A stretch of DNA of 64,000 bases, taken from Bradyrhizobium rifense (GTDB lineage Bacteria; Pseudomonadota; Alphaproteobacteria; Rhizobiales; Xanthobacteraceae). The DNA lies in the NCBI RefSeq assembly GCF_008123425.1, contig NZ_VSSS01000041.1, positions 169,001-233,000 of the forward strand, read 5' to 3'. The position numbers were made by a program, and so were the translations under genes. The notes under the pieces were generated by a model. It made no database searches and was not told the DNA's origin. It saw only the letters and a list, made by a program, of their open reading frames with translations. Below, piece after piece: positions 54,121-63,156 of the stretch (positions are counted from its first letter, which is position 1; each line of letters begins with the position of its first letter).

Positions 54121-54369
54121 ATGGTTCCCGCCGCATCCCATGCCCATCATCACGACCCTGCCCATGGTCATTCTTCTGGCCATTCTCACGACCACGGGCA
54201 TTCGCATGGGCACGACCACAGCCACGCCCACGTCCACGACGCGGCCTCTCCGCACCCGGCCCAGGACGCGCCCTGGTCGATCTTGCGCATGACCATGGCC
54301 GGCCGCCTCGCGGCGGCAGTCGCCGTCTGCACCGTGCTCTGGGGCGTCGTCTGGCTCGCGATGAGGTAA
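54121..54369 (+). CDS. Small His-rich single-pass membrane protein (82 aa)
   Basis: The first ~45 residues are dominated by His-Asp/Gly/Ser/Ala repeats (HDHGHSHGHDHSHAHVHD), a metal-binding tail. After a Pro/Asp linker comes one hydrophobic helix (LAAAVAVCTVLWGVVWLAM) near the C-terminus. It is the first gene behind the Zur box and ends three bases before the znuC start. Zinc buffering or delivery to the ZnuABC system is inferred. No family is recognised. Confidence 0.75.
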   Translation: MVPAASHAHHHDPAHGHSSGHSHDHGHSHGHDHSHAHVHDAASPHPAQDAPWSILRMTMAGRLAAAVAVCTVLWGVVWLAMR

Positions 54370-54371
54370 CC

Positions 54372-55127
54372 ATGGCAGCCGTACACTTTCACAACGTCAC
54401 GCTCGGCTATGACCGCCATCCGGCCGTGCACCATCTCAACGGCGAGGTCGCGCCCGGCGCGCTGGTCGCCGTGATCGGCCCGAACGGCGCCGGCAAGTCG
54501 ACCCTTCTGCGTGGCATCGTCGGCATTCTCCGGCCGCTCGACGGCAGCATCCATCTCGGCGGGCTCGATAGCCGCGACATCGCCTATCTGCCGCAGAGCG
54601 CGGACATCGACCGCAGCTTCCCGATCTCGGTGTTCGATTTCGTCGGAACCGGGTTGTGGCGCGCGACGGGCCTGTTCGGCGGGATCGGCAAGGCTGCGCG
54701 CGAAAAAATCCTGCGCACGATCGCTTCCGTCGGTCTCAACGGTTTCGAGAACCGTACCATCGGCACGCTCTCGGGTGGCCAGAGGCAGCGCGTGCTGTTC
54801 GCGCGCGTGCTGCTCCAGGATGCACGCTTGATCGTGCTCGACGAACCCTTCAACGCCATCGACAGCAAGACTACGGCCGACCTGCTCGCGCTGGTGAAGC
54901 ACTGGCATAGCGAAGGCCGCACCGTGCTCGCCGCGCTGCACGACATGGAGATGGTGCGCACGCATTTCGCCGAGACGCTGGTGCTGGCGCGCGGCCCCGT
55001 GGCCTGGGGACCGACGGCGGAGGTGCTCACGCCGGAAAACCTACTGGTCGCGATGCGGATGTGCGAAGCCTTTGACGACAGTGCGGCGGCCTGCGCGGCC
55101 GATGATGCTCGCTCGCGGGCGGCGTGA
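54372..55127 (+). CDS. znuC: Zinc ABC transporter ATP-binding protein ZnuC
   Basis: The 251-residue ABC ATPase has Walker A GPNGAGKST, signature LSGGQRQRV, Walker B LIVLDEPFNAID and an H-loop in AALHDMEM. It powers zinc import with ZnuB and ZnuA. The Zur-box operon position and neighbours support zinc over manganese. It is followed by znuB with a 6-bp gap. Confidence 0.92.
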   Translation: MAAVHFHNVTLGYDRHPAVHHLNGEVAPGALVAVIGPNGAGKSTLLRGIVGILRPLDGSIHLGGLDSRDIAYLPQSADIDRSFPISVFDFVGTGLWRATGLFGGIGKAAREKILRTIASVGLNGFENRTIGTLSGGQRQRVLFARVLLQDARLIVLDEPFNAIDSKTTADLLALVKHWHSEGRTVLAALHDMEMVRTHFAETLVLARGPVAWGPTAEVLTPENLLVAMRMCEAFDDSAAACAADDARSRAA

Positions 55128-55133
55128 TCCCAG

Positions 55134-56003
55134 ATGGTCTATGACGCGCTGATCGGTCCGTTCACCGAATTCGAGTTCATGCGGCGCGCGCTCGCCGCGG
55201 TGATCGCACTGTCGCTTGCCGGCGCGCCGATCGGCGTGTTCCTGATGCTGCGGCGGATGAGCCTCGTCGGCGATGCCATGGCGCACGCGATCCTGCCCGG
55301 TGCCGCCGTCGGTTTCCTGCTCTCCGGCCTCAATCTGTTCGCGATGACCGCCGGCGGGCTGATTGCGGGCTTTGCCGTGGCGATCCTTGCCGGCGTGGTC
55401 GCGCGCTCGACCGGATTGAAGGAGGATGCCTCGCTTGCAACCTTCTATCTGGCCTCGCTGGCGCTGGGCGTCACCATCGTCTCGATCAAGGGCACCAATA
55501 TCGATCTGCTGCACGTGCTGTTCGGCAACATCCTCGCGATGGACGACCAGACGCTGCTGGTGGTCGCCTTCAACGCCACGGTGACGCTGCTGGTACTCGC
55601 CGTGATCTACCGCCCCCTGGTAATCGAGAGCGTCGATCCCTTGTTTTTGCGAACGGTGAGCCGCGCCGGAGGGCCTGCGCATCTCGCCTTCCTGGCGCTC
55701 GTCGTCATCAACCTCGTCAACGGGTTTCAGGCGCTCGGCACGTTGCTCGCGGTGGGATTGATGATCCTTCCGGCGGGCATCGCGCGGTTCTGGTCGCGCG
55801 ATCTCACGGTGATGATCTGCATCGCGGTCGTCGCTGCCGCCGTCTCCGGCTATGCCGGCCTCGTGCTGTCGTTCCAGACCCGCGTGCCCTCGGGCCCTGC
55901 GATCATTCTGGTGGCGACGGTGTTCTACATCGTCTCCGTCCTGTTCGGTCGCGTCGGCGGCATCGTCCGGCAGTTGTTTCCCGGCCGGCATCTGGAAGCA
56001 TGA
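55134..56003 (+). CDS. znuB: Zinc ABC transporter permease ZnuB
   Basis: The 289-residue inner-membrane protein has about eight to nine helices. It carries the family segments GDAMAHAILPGAAVG near residue 43 and NGFQALGTLLAVGLMILPAGIARFW in the second half. It overlaps znuA by four bases. Confidence 0.92.
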   Translation: MVYDALIGPFTEFEFMRRALAAVIALSLAGAPIGVFLMLRRMSLVGDAMAHAILPGAAVGFLLSGLNLFAMTAGGLIAGFAVAILAGVVARSTGLKEDASLATFYLASLALGVTIVSIKGTNIDLLHVLFGNILAMDDQTLLVVAFNATVTLLVLAVIYRPLVIESVDPLFLRTVSRAGGPAHLAFLALVVINLVNGFQALGTLLAVGLMILPAGIARFWSRDLTVMICIAVVAAAVSGYAGLVLSFQTRVPSGPAIILVATVFYIVSVLFGRVGGIVRQLFPGRHLEA

Positions 56004-56869
56004 CGATGCGGCGCCTCCTGCTTTGCGTGCTCCTGCTGATCGCCTCGCCGTTGCACGCTGCGGAGCCGCTCAACGTCGTCGCGAGCTTCTCGATCCTCGG
56101 CGATTTCGTCCGCACCATCGGCGGCGACCGGGTCAACGTCACGACGCTGGTCGGCCCCGACAGCGACGTCCATGTCTACACGCCGGCGCCAAGCGATGCG
56201 AAGCGGATCGCGGACGCAAAACTCGTCATCGTCAACGGTCTCGGACTCGAGGGCTGGCTGCCGCGGCTGGTGCAATCCTCCGGCAGCAAGGCGACGATCG
56301 TGATCGCCAGCGCCGGGATTGCCCCGCTTAAGCTCGGCTCGGCGGCAGACCCCCATGCCTGGCAGTCCGTCCTCAATGCCAAGGTCTATGTGACTGACAT
56401 CGCCAACGCATTGGCTGCGGCCGATCCTGATGGTGCGGAGGCCTTCCGCACCCAGGCAAAAGCCTATCTGGAAAAGCTCGAAGCGCTCGACCGCGAGGTT
56501 CGCGACGCCGTGGCCAAAATCCCGGCGGAGCGGCGCAAGGTCATCTCCACCCACGATGCCTTCGGCTATTTCGCCGCTGAATACGGCGTGCAGCTCATTG
56601 CCCCCCTGGGGGTCTCCACGGAAACCGAGCCCAGCGCGCGGGACATCGCCGCCATCATCGGCCAGATCAAGGCTCAAAAAATCCCGGCCGTTTTCCTGGA
56701 AAATATCAGCGATGACCGCCTGATCCGGCGGATCGCAGCCGAGACCGGGGCAAAGGTCGGCGGGACCCTGATTTCGGACGGTTTGACCGGCGAAAAGGGG
56801 CCTGCACCCACTTACATTGACATGGTCAGGCACAATATAAAGGCCCTGACCAGCGCGCTTGACCACTAG
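56000..56869 (+). CDS. znuA: Zinc-binding periplasmic protein ZnuA
   Basis: The 289-residue protein has a signal peptide (LLLCVLLLIASPLHAAEPL). Cluster A-I solute-binding features include DSDVHVYTPAPSDAKRI with the metal-binding His. A second His lies in DPHAWQSV, and HDAFGYFAAEYGV supplies a third. The long His-rich loop seen in some ZnuAs is absent; the small His-rich membrane protein at the start of the operon may replace that role. Confidence 0.92.
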   Translation: MTMRRLLLCVLLLIASPLHAAEPLNVVASFSILGDFVRTIGGDRVNVTTLVGPDSDVHVYTPAPSDAKRIADAKLVIVNGLGLEGWLPRLVQSSGSKATIVIASAGIAPLKLGSAADPHAWQSVLNAKVYVTDIANALAAADPDGAEAFRTQAKAYLEKLEALDREVRDAVAKIPAERRKVISTHDAFGYFAAEYGVQLIAPLGVSTETEPSARDIAAIIGQIKAQKIPAVFLENISDDRLIRRIAAETGAKVGGTLISDGLTGEKGPAPTYIDMVRHNIKALTSALDH

Positions 56870-56923
56870 GGCAGGGGGCCACCCCGCCGTGCGTCGCGCG
56901 GAAAGCCCGAAGTCGGAGTTGTT

Positions 56924-57967
56924 ATGTCTGAAGCGACCGCCTCCAAAATTCCCGTGACCGTCCTGACCGGCTATCTCGGTGCCGGCAAGACCACGCTGTT
57001 GAACCGCATCCTGTCGGAAAACCACGGCAAGAAATACGCCGTCATCGTCAACGAATTCGGCGAGATCGGCATCGACAACGACCTCATCATCGGCGCCGAT
57101 GAGGAAGTGTTCGAGATGAACAACGGCTGCATCTGCTGCACCGTGCGCGGCGACCTCGTCCGCATCATGGACGGCTTGATGAAGCGCAAGGGCAAGTTCG
57201 ACGCCATCATCGTCGAGACCACCGGCCTTGCCGATCCGGCGCCGGTCGCCCAGACCTTCTTCGTCGACGAGGACGTGCAGAAGAACGCGCGGCTCGACGC
57301 GGTGGTGACCGTTGCCGATGCCAAATGGCTGTCTGACCGTCTGAAGGACGCACCCGAAGCCAAGAACCAGATCGCCTTCGCCGATGTGATCGTGCTGAAC
57401 AAGACCGATCTCGTCACCAAGCCGGAGCTTGCCGAGGTCGAGGCCCGCATCCGCGCTATCAACCCCTATGCGAAACTCCACCGCACCGAGCGCTGCTCGG
57501 TCGCCCTGGCTGACGTGCTCGATCGCGGTGCATTCGACCTCGACCGCATCCTCGATATCGAGCCGGACTTTTTGGAGGTCGACGATCATGACCACGACCA
57601 TGATCATCACGGCCACGACCATCATCACCATCATGGTCACGGCCACGGCCTGAAGCACTATCACGACGAGGACATGCAATCGCTGTCGCTCAAGACCGAC
57701 AAGCCGCTCGATCCGAACGTGTTCATGCCCTGGCTGCAGAATTTGGTGCAGGTCGAGGGCGGCAAGATCCTGCGCTCCAAGGGTATCCTCGCCTTCCACG
57801 ACGACGATGACCGCTACGTGTTCCAGGGCGTCCACATGATGCTGGAGGGCAACCACCAGCGGAAATGGAAGGACGGCGAGCCGCGCCAAAGCCGCCTCGT
57901 CTTCATCGGCCGCGAACTGCCCGAAGAGCTCATTCGAACGGGCTTCGAGAGCTGCATCGTCTCGTGA
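56924..57967 (+). CDS. COG0523 (CobW/ZigA-like) metal-chaperone GTPase
   Basis: The 347-residue G3E GTPase has TGYLGAGKTTLLNRIL (P-loop), Cys69-Ile-Cys71-Cys72 as CICC (metal site), VETTGLADPAP and a guanine motif NKTD. A His-rich stretch (about residues 220-245, HDHDHDHHGHDHHHHHGHGH) links the GTPase and C-terminal CobW domains. It is expected to deliver zinc to an apo-metalloprotein under zinc shortage. It lies in the Zur operon, 54 bp after znuA. Confidence 0.92.
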   Translation: MSEATASKIPVTVLTGYLGAGKTTLLNRILSENHGKKYAVIVNEFGEIGIDNDLIIGADEEVFEMNNGCICCTVRGDLVRIMDGLMKRKGKFDAIIVETTGLADPAPVAQTFFVDEDVQKNARLDAVVTVADAKWLSDRLKDAPEAKNQIAFADVIVLNKTDLVTKPELAEVEARIRAINPYAKLHRTERCSVALADVLDRGAFDLDRILDIEPDFLEVDDHDHDHDHHGHDHHHHHGHGHGLKHYHDEDMQSLSLKTDKPLDPNVFMPWLQNLVQVEGGKILRSKGILAFHDDDDRYVFQGVHMMLEGNHQRKWKDGEPRQSRLVFIGRELPEELIRTGFESCIVS

Positions 57968-58986
57968 TGAAAGAGTTTACGCCGGCTCCGGATTCAGCCT
58001 CGATCGTCTCCGTCACCGACCGCGTCAAGCCGGTTGCGCTCGGCATGGGCGTGACCTCGGTGCATTTCCTTGGCCCCCGCGCGGCCTTCGTTGGCAGTGA
58101 GGAGAACGTCGCGTTCGTCGACGCCAAGGGCGAGATCAGCACCGTCGCCGTTCACAGCGGCGGCATTCTCTCGGCCGCCTCAGACGGCAAGCGCCTTGTG
58201 ATGGGCGGCGACGACGGCAAGGTCGTCGCGCTCGACGCCAGGGGCGAGGTGACGCTGCTCGCCACCGATCCGAAGCGGCGCTGGATCGACGCGGTGGCGC
58301 TGCATCCGGATGGTGCCTACGCCTGGTCGGCCGGCAAGACCGCGACCGTCAAGAGCGGCAAGGCCGAGGAAAAATCGCTCGAAGTGCCCTCGACCGTCGG
58401 CGGCCTCGCATTCGCGCCGAAGGGGCTGCGGCTCGCGATCGCCCATTATAACGGCGCGACGCTGTGGTTTCCCAACATGGAGGGATCAGCCGAATTCCTG
58501 CCCTGGGCCGGCTCGCATCTCGGCGTCACCTTCAGCCCGGACAACAAATTCCTGGTCACCACCATGCACGAGGCGGCGCTGCACGGCTGGCGGCTCGCCG
58601 ATAACCGGCATATGCGCATGACCGGCTATCCCGGCCGCGTCCGCTCGATGTCCTGGAGCGCGGGTGGCAAGGGGTTGGCGACTTCGGGTGCCGACACCGT
58701 CATCATCTGGCCGTTCGCCAGCAAGGACGGTCCGATGGGCAAGGAGCCTGCGATGCTCGCGCCGCTGCAGGCGCGCGTCGCCGTGGTCGCCTGCCACCCG
58801 AAGAACGACATCTTCGCCGCCGGCTACAGCGACGGCACCGTGCTGATGGTGCGGTTGGAGGATGGCGCGGAGATCCTGGTCCGCCGCAACGGCACCCCGC
58901 CGGTCGCCGGGCTCGCCTGGAACGCCAAGGGCACGCTGCTGGCCTTCGCCGACGAAAATGGGGACGGCGGCCTGCTGGAGCTTTGA
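57967..58986 (+). CDS. WD40-repeat protein of the zinc operon
   Basis: 339 residues. Repeating units of ~40 residues have the W-D/S-like ends (for example RVRSMSWSAGGKGLATSG, ARVAVVACHPKNDIFAAGYSDGTVLMVRL and VAGLAWNAKGTLLAFADENG), consistent with a seven-bladed propeller. No signal peptide is seen, so it is cytoplasmic. Its start overlaps the stop of the COG0523 GTPase gene by one base, suggesting translational coupling and a joint role in zinc delivery. The function of this pairing is not established. Confidence 0.8.
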   Translation: MKEFTPAPDSASIVSVTDRVKPVALGMGVTSVHFLGPRAAFVGSEENVAFVDAKGEISTVAVHSGGILSAASDGKRLVMGGDDGKVVALDARGEVTLLATDPKRRWIDAVALHPDGAYAWSAGKTATVKSGKAEEKSLEVPSTVGGLAFAPKGLRLAIAHYNGATLWFPNMEGSAEFLPWAGSHLGVTFSPDNKFLVTTMHEAALHGWRLADNRHMRMTGYPGRVRSMSWSAGGKGLATSGADTVIIWPFASKDGPMGKEPAMLAPLQARVAVVACHPKNDIFAAGYSDGTVLMVRLEDGAEILVRRNGTPPVAGLAWNAKGTLLAFADENGDGGLLEL

Positions 58987-59016
58987 TCTGTCATCATTCC
59001 GGCCGTATAGGGAATC

Positions 59017-59733
59017 ATGCGGTTCCTGACGACCTTCCAGCTCGCTGATTTTGCCGACACGCTGGTCAGCCTGTTCACGGCCTTCGTGCTGGGCACGCTG
59101 ATCGGCGCCGAGCGGCAATACCGGCAGCGCACCGCGGGCCTGCGCACCAACGTGCTGGTCGCGGTCGCGGCCGCCGCCTTCGTCGATCTTGCCATGCATC
59201 TGATGGGTGCCGACGGCGCGGTTCGGGTGATCGCCAATGTCGTCACTGGCATCGGCTTCCTCGGCGCCGGCGTCATCATGAGGCAGGGCATGGACGTGCG
59301 CGGGCTCAACACCGCGGCGACGCTGTGGGCCTCTGCCGCGGTCGGCTCCTGCGCCGGGGCCGACATGGTCGCACAGGCAGCGGCGCTGACCGTGTTCGTC
59401 ATCGCCGGCAACACCATGCTGCGCCCCCTGGTCAACGCCATCAACCGCATCCCGCTGAATGAGAAGACCTCTGAGGCGACCTACTATTTCAAGCTCGCGG
59501 TCGCGACCGACGCGTTGCCCGACATGCGCGACCGCCTCGTCGACAAGCTCGAGGCGGCGAAATATCAGGTGGCCGACATCAAAATCGTCGAGATCGGCGA
59601 CGATATTCTGGAGATCGTCGCAAAGCTGGTTGCGTCCGCGGTCGATCCGAACGAGCTCAACGCGGCGGCGACCGATCTCCAGCACCTGCCCGGCGTGCGC
59701 CACGCCACCTGGGAAGTCAGCACCACAGACTGA
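59017..59733 (+). CDS. MgtC/SapB family membrane protein
   Basis: The 238-residue protein has four to five N-terminal helices with the MgtC signatures LIGAERQYRQRTAGLRTNVLV and VVTGIGFLGAGVIMRQG, and a C-terminal soluble ACT-like domain (~95 residues). MgtC proteins affect growth in low magnesium and regulate ATP synthase in pathogens. It is not clearly in the zinc operon (30-bp gap, same direction), though it could be read through. Confidence 0.88.
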   Translation: MRFLTTFQLADFADTLVSLFTAFVLGTLIGAERQYRQRTAGLRTNVLVAVAAAAFVDLAMHLMGADGAVRVIANVVTGIGFLGAGVIMRQGMDVRGLNTAATLWASAAVGSCAGADMVAQAAALTVFVIAGNTMLRPLVNAINRIPLNEKTSEATYYFKLAVATDALPDMRDRLVDKLEAAKYQVADIKIVEIGDDILEIVAKLVASAVDPNELNAAATDLQHLPGVRHATWEVSTTD

Positions 59734-59834
59734 GTGTGGCGTTTTGGCACGCTGACACCCGGTTCCCGGCTTGCCGGGCATGGAACCGCGGTCGGAGAAC
59801 TTCGTTGATCCCGCGGACAAAGGCGGTGATCGAC

Positions 59835-60167
59835 ATGCCCGGCCAGAATGAAAACCGTAGACTGAAGCTCGACCTCACAATTGCCTGCTCGCTGTTCGCA
59901 GCAGGCGTCGTGGTGTCAGTGATGTCCCTCGCCCAAATCCGCGCCGAGAGCCGGCTGGAGCTGGCGCAGGCAACGCAGCCGCTGCAGGGCACGCCGTCCA
60001 ACGACCAGAGCAAGACGCCGGCCGAAGCCAAGCCCGGCGGCGACCGGCCGACCACGCCGGCCCCCGAGCCGGCGCGCCCCGATCCGCAGACCCAGGGCGC
60101 GGCGACCAAGCCGGCCCTGCCGCCGGCCCCGGCCGAGAAGGTCGCGCCGCCGATCAAGGAGAAGTAG
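59835..60167 (+). CDS. Small membrane-anchored Pro/Ala-rich protein (110 aa)
   Basis: From ATG 59835 there is a basic N-terminus (NENRRLKLDL) and one hydrophobic helix (IACSLFAAGVVVSVMSLAQI). A long Pro/Ala/Lys/Asp-rich tail with repeated PAP/PEP-like motifs looks disordered and is probably periplasmic. No domain is recognised. Confidence 0.6.
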   Translation: MPGQNENRRLKLDLTIACSLFAAGVVVSVMSLAQIRAESRLELAQATQPLQGTPSNDQSKTPAEAKPGGDRPTTPAPEPARPDPQTQGAATKPALPPAPAEKVAPPIKEK

Positions 60168-60270
60168 CCCCCAGGGCAACCTATTGTGACGCGCATTTTA
60201 CGATCGATGCCGATTCTACGATCTCGCCTCGGCGCACGACCCGCTCCATAATCTGTCGCACCAACGACAG

Positions 60271-61023
60271 ATGGGGTCCTCCATGAAGATCGAAGACGTC
60301 CGCCGCACCGCTTATTCGATGCCGCTCACCAACCCGTCATTCCCGCCGGGGCCATATCGCTTCTTCGACCGCGAATACTTCATCATCACTTACAGGACCG
60401 ATCCCGAAGCCCTTGCGGCCGTGGTGCCCGAGCCGCTTGAGGTGACGGAGCCGGTGGTGAAATACGAGTTCATCCGCATGCCCGACTCGACCGGCTTCGG
60501 TAACTACACCGAAACCGGGCAGGTGATCCCGGTCCGCTTCAAGGGCGAGGAGGGCGCCTACACTCACGCGATGTATCTGGACGACGAGGCTCCGATTGCC
60601 GGCGGCCGCGAGCTCTGGGGATTTCCGAAGAAGCTCGCAAGACCGAAGATCGAGGTCGAAACCGACGTGCTCGTCGGCTCGCTGCACTACGGCTCGGTGC
60701 TCTGCGCTTCGGCAACGATGGGTTACAAGCACCGCAAGGTCGACCACGACACGGTGCTTAAGTCGATGGCGGCGCCAAACTTCATCCTGAAGATCATCCC
60801 GCATGTCGACGGCAGCGCGCGGATCTGCGAGCTGGTGCGTTTTCATCTCGATGACGTCGTGCTGAAGGAAGCATGGACCGGCCCTGCCGCACTCGGCCTG
60901 TTTCCCCACGCACTCTGTGACGTCGCTCGCTTGCCGGTGCGCGAGGTGATCTCGGCGCTGCATTTCAAGGCGGACCTGACGCTAGGGCTCGGCAGCGTGG
61001 CGTTCGATTACATGGCCAAGTAA
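60271..61023 (+). CDS. adc: Acetoacetate decarboxylase
   Basis: The 250-residue enzyme has the Schiff-base lysine pair in GRELWGFPKK (Lys120-Lys121), which is the family active site. It removes CO2 from acetoacetate to give acetone, in ketone-body use. ATG 60271 gives MGSSMKIEDV; the internal ATG at 60283 may be the true start because it matches the common MKIEDV-type beginning. It is convergent with hss and separated from it by a terminator hairpin. Confidence 0.92.
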   Translation: MGSSMKIEDVRRTAYSMPLTNPSFPPGPYRFFDREYFIITYRTDPEALAAVVPEPLEVTEPVVKYEFIRMPDSTGFGNYTETGQVIPVRFKGEEGAYTHAMYLDDEAPIAGGRELWGFPKKLARPKIEVETDVLVGSLHYGSVLCASATMGYKHRKVDHDTVLKSMAAPNFILKIIPHVDGSARICELVRFHLDDVVLKEAWTGPAALGLFPHALCDVARLPVREVISALHFKADLTLGLGSVAFDYMAK

Positions 61024-61081
61024 ACACTGGCCAAGTAACCTGGCGAAGTAACGAAGGACCAAAGCGGGCCGCGAAACGAAA

Positions 61082-61104
61082 ATGCCCGGCGCGAGGCCGG
61101 GCAT
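61082..61104 (-). terminator. Intrinsic terminator between adc and hss
   Basis: ATGCCCGGC and its complement form a perfect 9-bp stem with a five-base loop. Leftward it is followed by a short T-run (TTTTCG), fitting termination of the hss transcript. Confidence 0.65.
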
Positions 61105-61128
61105 CACGATCGATCAGGCGTCGCGCCC

Positions 61129-62571
61129 TCACCGCACCAGAATATTCCGGAACTGCCAGGGATCGCTGGTGTCGATGTCTTCCGGAAACAGTCCTGGACG
61201 ATCCGTCAACGGCGTCCAGTCGGTGTAGAAACCCTTCACCGGGCCGAGATACGGCAGCTGGATTTCCAGCAGACGATCGAAATCCATCTCGTCGGCTTCG
61301 ACGATGCCTTCCTTCGGGTTTTCCAGCGCCCACACCATGCCGCCGAGCACGGCGGAGGTCACCTGCAGGCCGGTTGCGTTCTGATAGGGCGCGAGCTTGC
61401 GGGTCTCCTCGATCGAGAGCTGCGAGCCGTACCAATAGGCATTGTTGTCGTGGCCGAACAGCAACACGCCGAGCTCGTCGATGCCGTCGACGATTTCGTT
61501 CTCGTCGAGGATGTGATGCTTTTCCTGCATCTTGGCGGCGCGGCCGAACATTTCATGCAGCGACAGCACGGCATCGTCGGCCGGGTGATAGGCATAGTGG
61601 CAGGTCGGCCGATAGACCGCCTTGCCCGATGCGTCACGCACCGTGAAGTAATCGGAGATCGAGATCGACTCGTTGTGGGTGACGAGGAAGCCGTATTGCG
61701 CGCCGCGGGTCGGGCACCAGGTGCGCACGCGCGTATTGGCGCCGGGCTGCATCAGATAGATGGCAGCGCCGCAGCCGGCTTCGTGGGTGTGCGCATTCTC
61801 GGGCATCCATTTTTCATGGGTGCCCCAGCCGAGCTCGGACGGCTGCACGCCTTCCGACAGGAAGCCTTCCACCGACCAGGTGTTGACGAAGACATCCGGC
61901 TCTTTCGGCTTCTTGGCGCGCTGGGTGTCGCGTTCGGCGATATGGATGCCCTTGATGCCGGCCTGCCGCATCAAGTCAGCCCATTCGGCCTTGGTCTTCG
62001 GCTTGGGGGCATTGAGCTTCAGGTCGGCCGCGACATTGAGCAGCGCCTGCTTGACGAAAAACGAGACCATGCCGGGATTGGCGCCACAGCAGGAGACGGC
62101 CGTCGTAGAGCCCGCCGGGCGCGCCTTCTTGGCGGCCAGCGTCACTTCGCGCAGCGCGTAGTTCGAGCGCGCTTCCGGGCCCTTCGAGGCATCGAAATAG
62201 AAGCCGAGCCAGGGCTCGTTGACGGTGTCGATATAGAGCGCGCCAAGCTCGTTGCAGAGCTCCATGATGTCGGTCGAACCGGTGTCGACCGAGAGGTTGA
62301 CGCAAAAGCCCTGGCCGCCGCCTTCGGTGAGAAGCGGGGTCAGCAATTCGCGGTAATTGTCTTTGGTCACGGCCTTCTGGATGAAGCGCACATTCTGCTT
62401 CTCGCAATGGGCCTTGCGGCCCTCGTCCTTGGGATCGATCACGGTGACGCGCGACTTGTCGTAATCGAGATGCCGCTCGATCATCGGCAGCGTGCCTTTG
62501 CCGATGGAGCCGAAGCCGACCATGACGATGGGACCAGTGATCTTCGCGTAGATCTGCGAGGGGTGGCTCAT
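61129..62571 (-). CDS. hss: Homospermidine synthase
   Basis: From ATG 62571 the protein has about 480 residues; an in-frame start 33 bases earlier is possible. NAD-binding is at the N-terminus (GPIVMVGFGSIGKGTLPMIERH). Conserved segments follow: YIDTVNEPWLGFYF, CCGANPGMVSFFVKQAL, and later ETRKLAPYQNATGLQVTSAVLGGMVWALENPKEG. It joins two putrescines to sym-homospermidine in the cytoplasm using NAD+. It lies in a leftward polyamine group with an ornithine decarboxylase-type gene at the right edge, which supplies putrescine. Confidence 0.95.
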   Translation of the reverse strand: MSHPSQIYAKITGPIVMVGFGSIGKGTLPMIERHLDYDKSRVTVIDPKDEGRKAHCEKQNVRFIQKAVTKDNYRELLTPLLTEGGGQGFCVNLSVDTGSTDIMELCNELGALYIDTVNEPWLGFYFDASKGPEARSNYALREVTLAAKKARPAGSTTAVSCCGANPGMVSFFVKQALLNVAADLKLNAPKPKTKAEWADLMRQAGIKGIHIAERDTQRAKKPKEPDVFVNTWSVEGFLSEGVQPSELGWGTHEKWMPENAHTHEAGCGAAIYLMQPGANTRVRTWCPTRGAQYGFLVTHNESISISDYFTVRDASGKAVYRPTCHYAYHPADDAVLSLHEMFGRAAKMQEKHHILDENEIVDGIDELGVLLFGHDNNAYWYGSQLSIEETRKLAPYQNATGLQVTSAVLGGMVWALENPKEGIVEADEMDFDRLLEIQLPYLGPVKGFYTDWTPLTDRPGLFPEDIDTSDPWQFRNILVR

Positions 62572-62619
62572 GGGATGGGTTCTCCGGAACGTGCTGGCGG
62601 ACAAGGGGTGAGGGGTGGC

Positions 62620-63009
62620 TCAGGCGCTTCGGCGCTTGGCGGTGACTTCGATTTCGACCTTCATCTCGGGCTTGGCGAGGGCGCTGACGACCAGCAAGGT
62701 CGCAGCCGGCCTGATGTCACCGAGAACCTCGCCGCAGACGGCGAAGTGGGCGTCAATGTAGTTTGCGTCAGTGACGTAGTAGGTCGCACGGACGATATCG
62801 GCCATCTCGAATCCGCCCTCCTTCAGGGCGGTTGCGATGGTCTTGAAGCAGTTGCGTGACTGGCTCGTGACATCGGCCGGCATCGTCATCGTCGTGTAGT
62901 CATAGCCGGTGGTTCCCGCGACGAAGGCGAAATCGCCGTCGATCACGGCGCGGCTGTAGCCGACGCTCTTCTCGAGGGGGGAGCCGGTGGAAATCAGGCG
63001 ACGGGACAT
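62620..63009 (-). CDS. RidA/YjgF family enamine/imine deaminase
   Basis: The 129-residue protein has GYSRAVIDGDFAFVAGTTGYD at the start, a central catalytic-type region and a C-terminal RPAATLLVVSALAKPEMKVEIE. The last ends in the usual R-P-A-x-T-x-V-x3-L-A-x-P-x-x-x-V-E-I-E signature, with the conserved Arg. RidA hydrolyses reactive 2-aminoacrylate-type enamines made by PLP enzymes, so its place beside the PLP-dependent ornithine decarboxylase makes sense. Confidence 0.88.
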   Translation of the reverse strand: MSRRLISTGSPLEKSVGYSRAVIDGDFAFVAGTTGYDYTTMTMPADVTSQSRNCFKTIATALKEGGFEMADIVRATYYVTDANYIDAHFAVCGEVLGDIRPAATLLVVSALAKPEMKVEIEVTAKRRSA

Positions 63010-63110
63010 GGGTTCGGCCTCGACTGAAAGCGGGAATTTCGTGGGTTAAAGGGCGTTTCTGGGGCTCACGCAACCCCAAACGAATAGAGCTTATCGGAGG
63101 CGCAGTCGGA

Positions 63111-63133
63111 CGAAGCCGCTGAGCGCGGCTTCG
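63111..63133. terminator. Hairpin between the GNAT gene and ridA
   Basis: CGAAGCCGC and GCGGCTTCG form a 9-bp perfect stem with a five-base loop 24 bp after the GNAT stop (leftward). No T-run is present, so the terminator function is uncertain. Confidence 0.4.
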
Positions 63134-63156
63134 GTGGTCGCCATCATGGCTATCCC

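Noticed and set aside
55925..57889. Leftward 654-aa open frame across znuA and the COG0523 gene
   Set aside because: Spans two well-supported genes in the opposite direction; repetitive Val/Asp/Gly composition from high GC.
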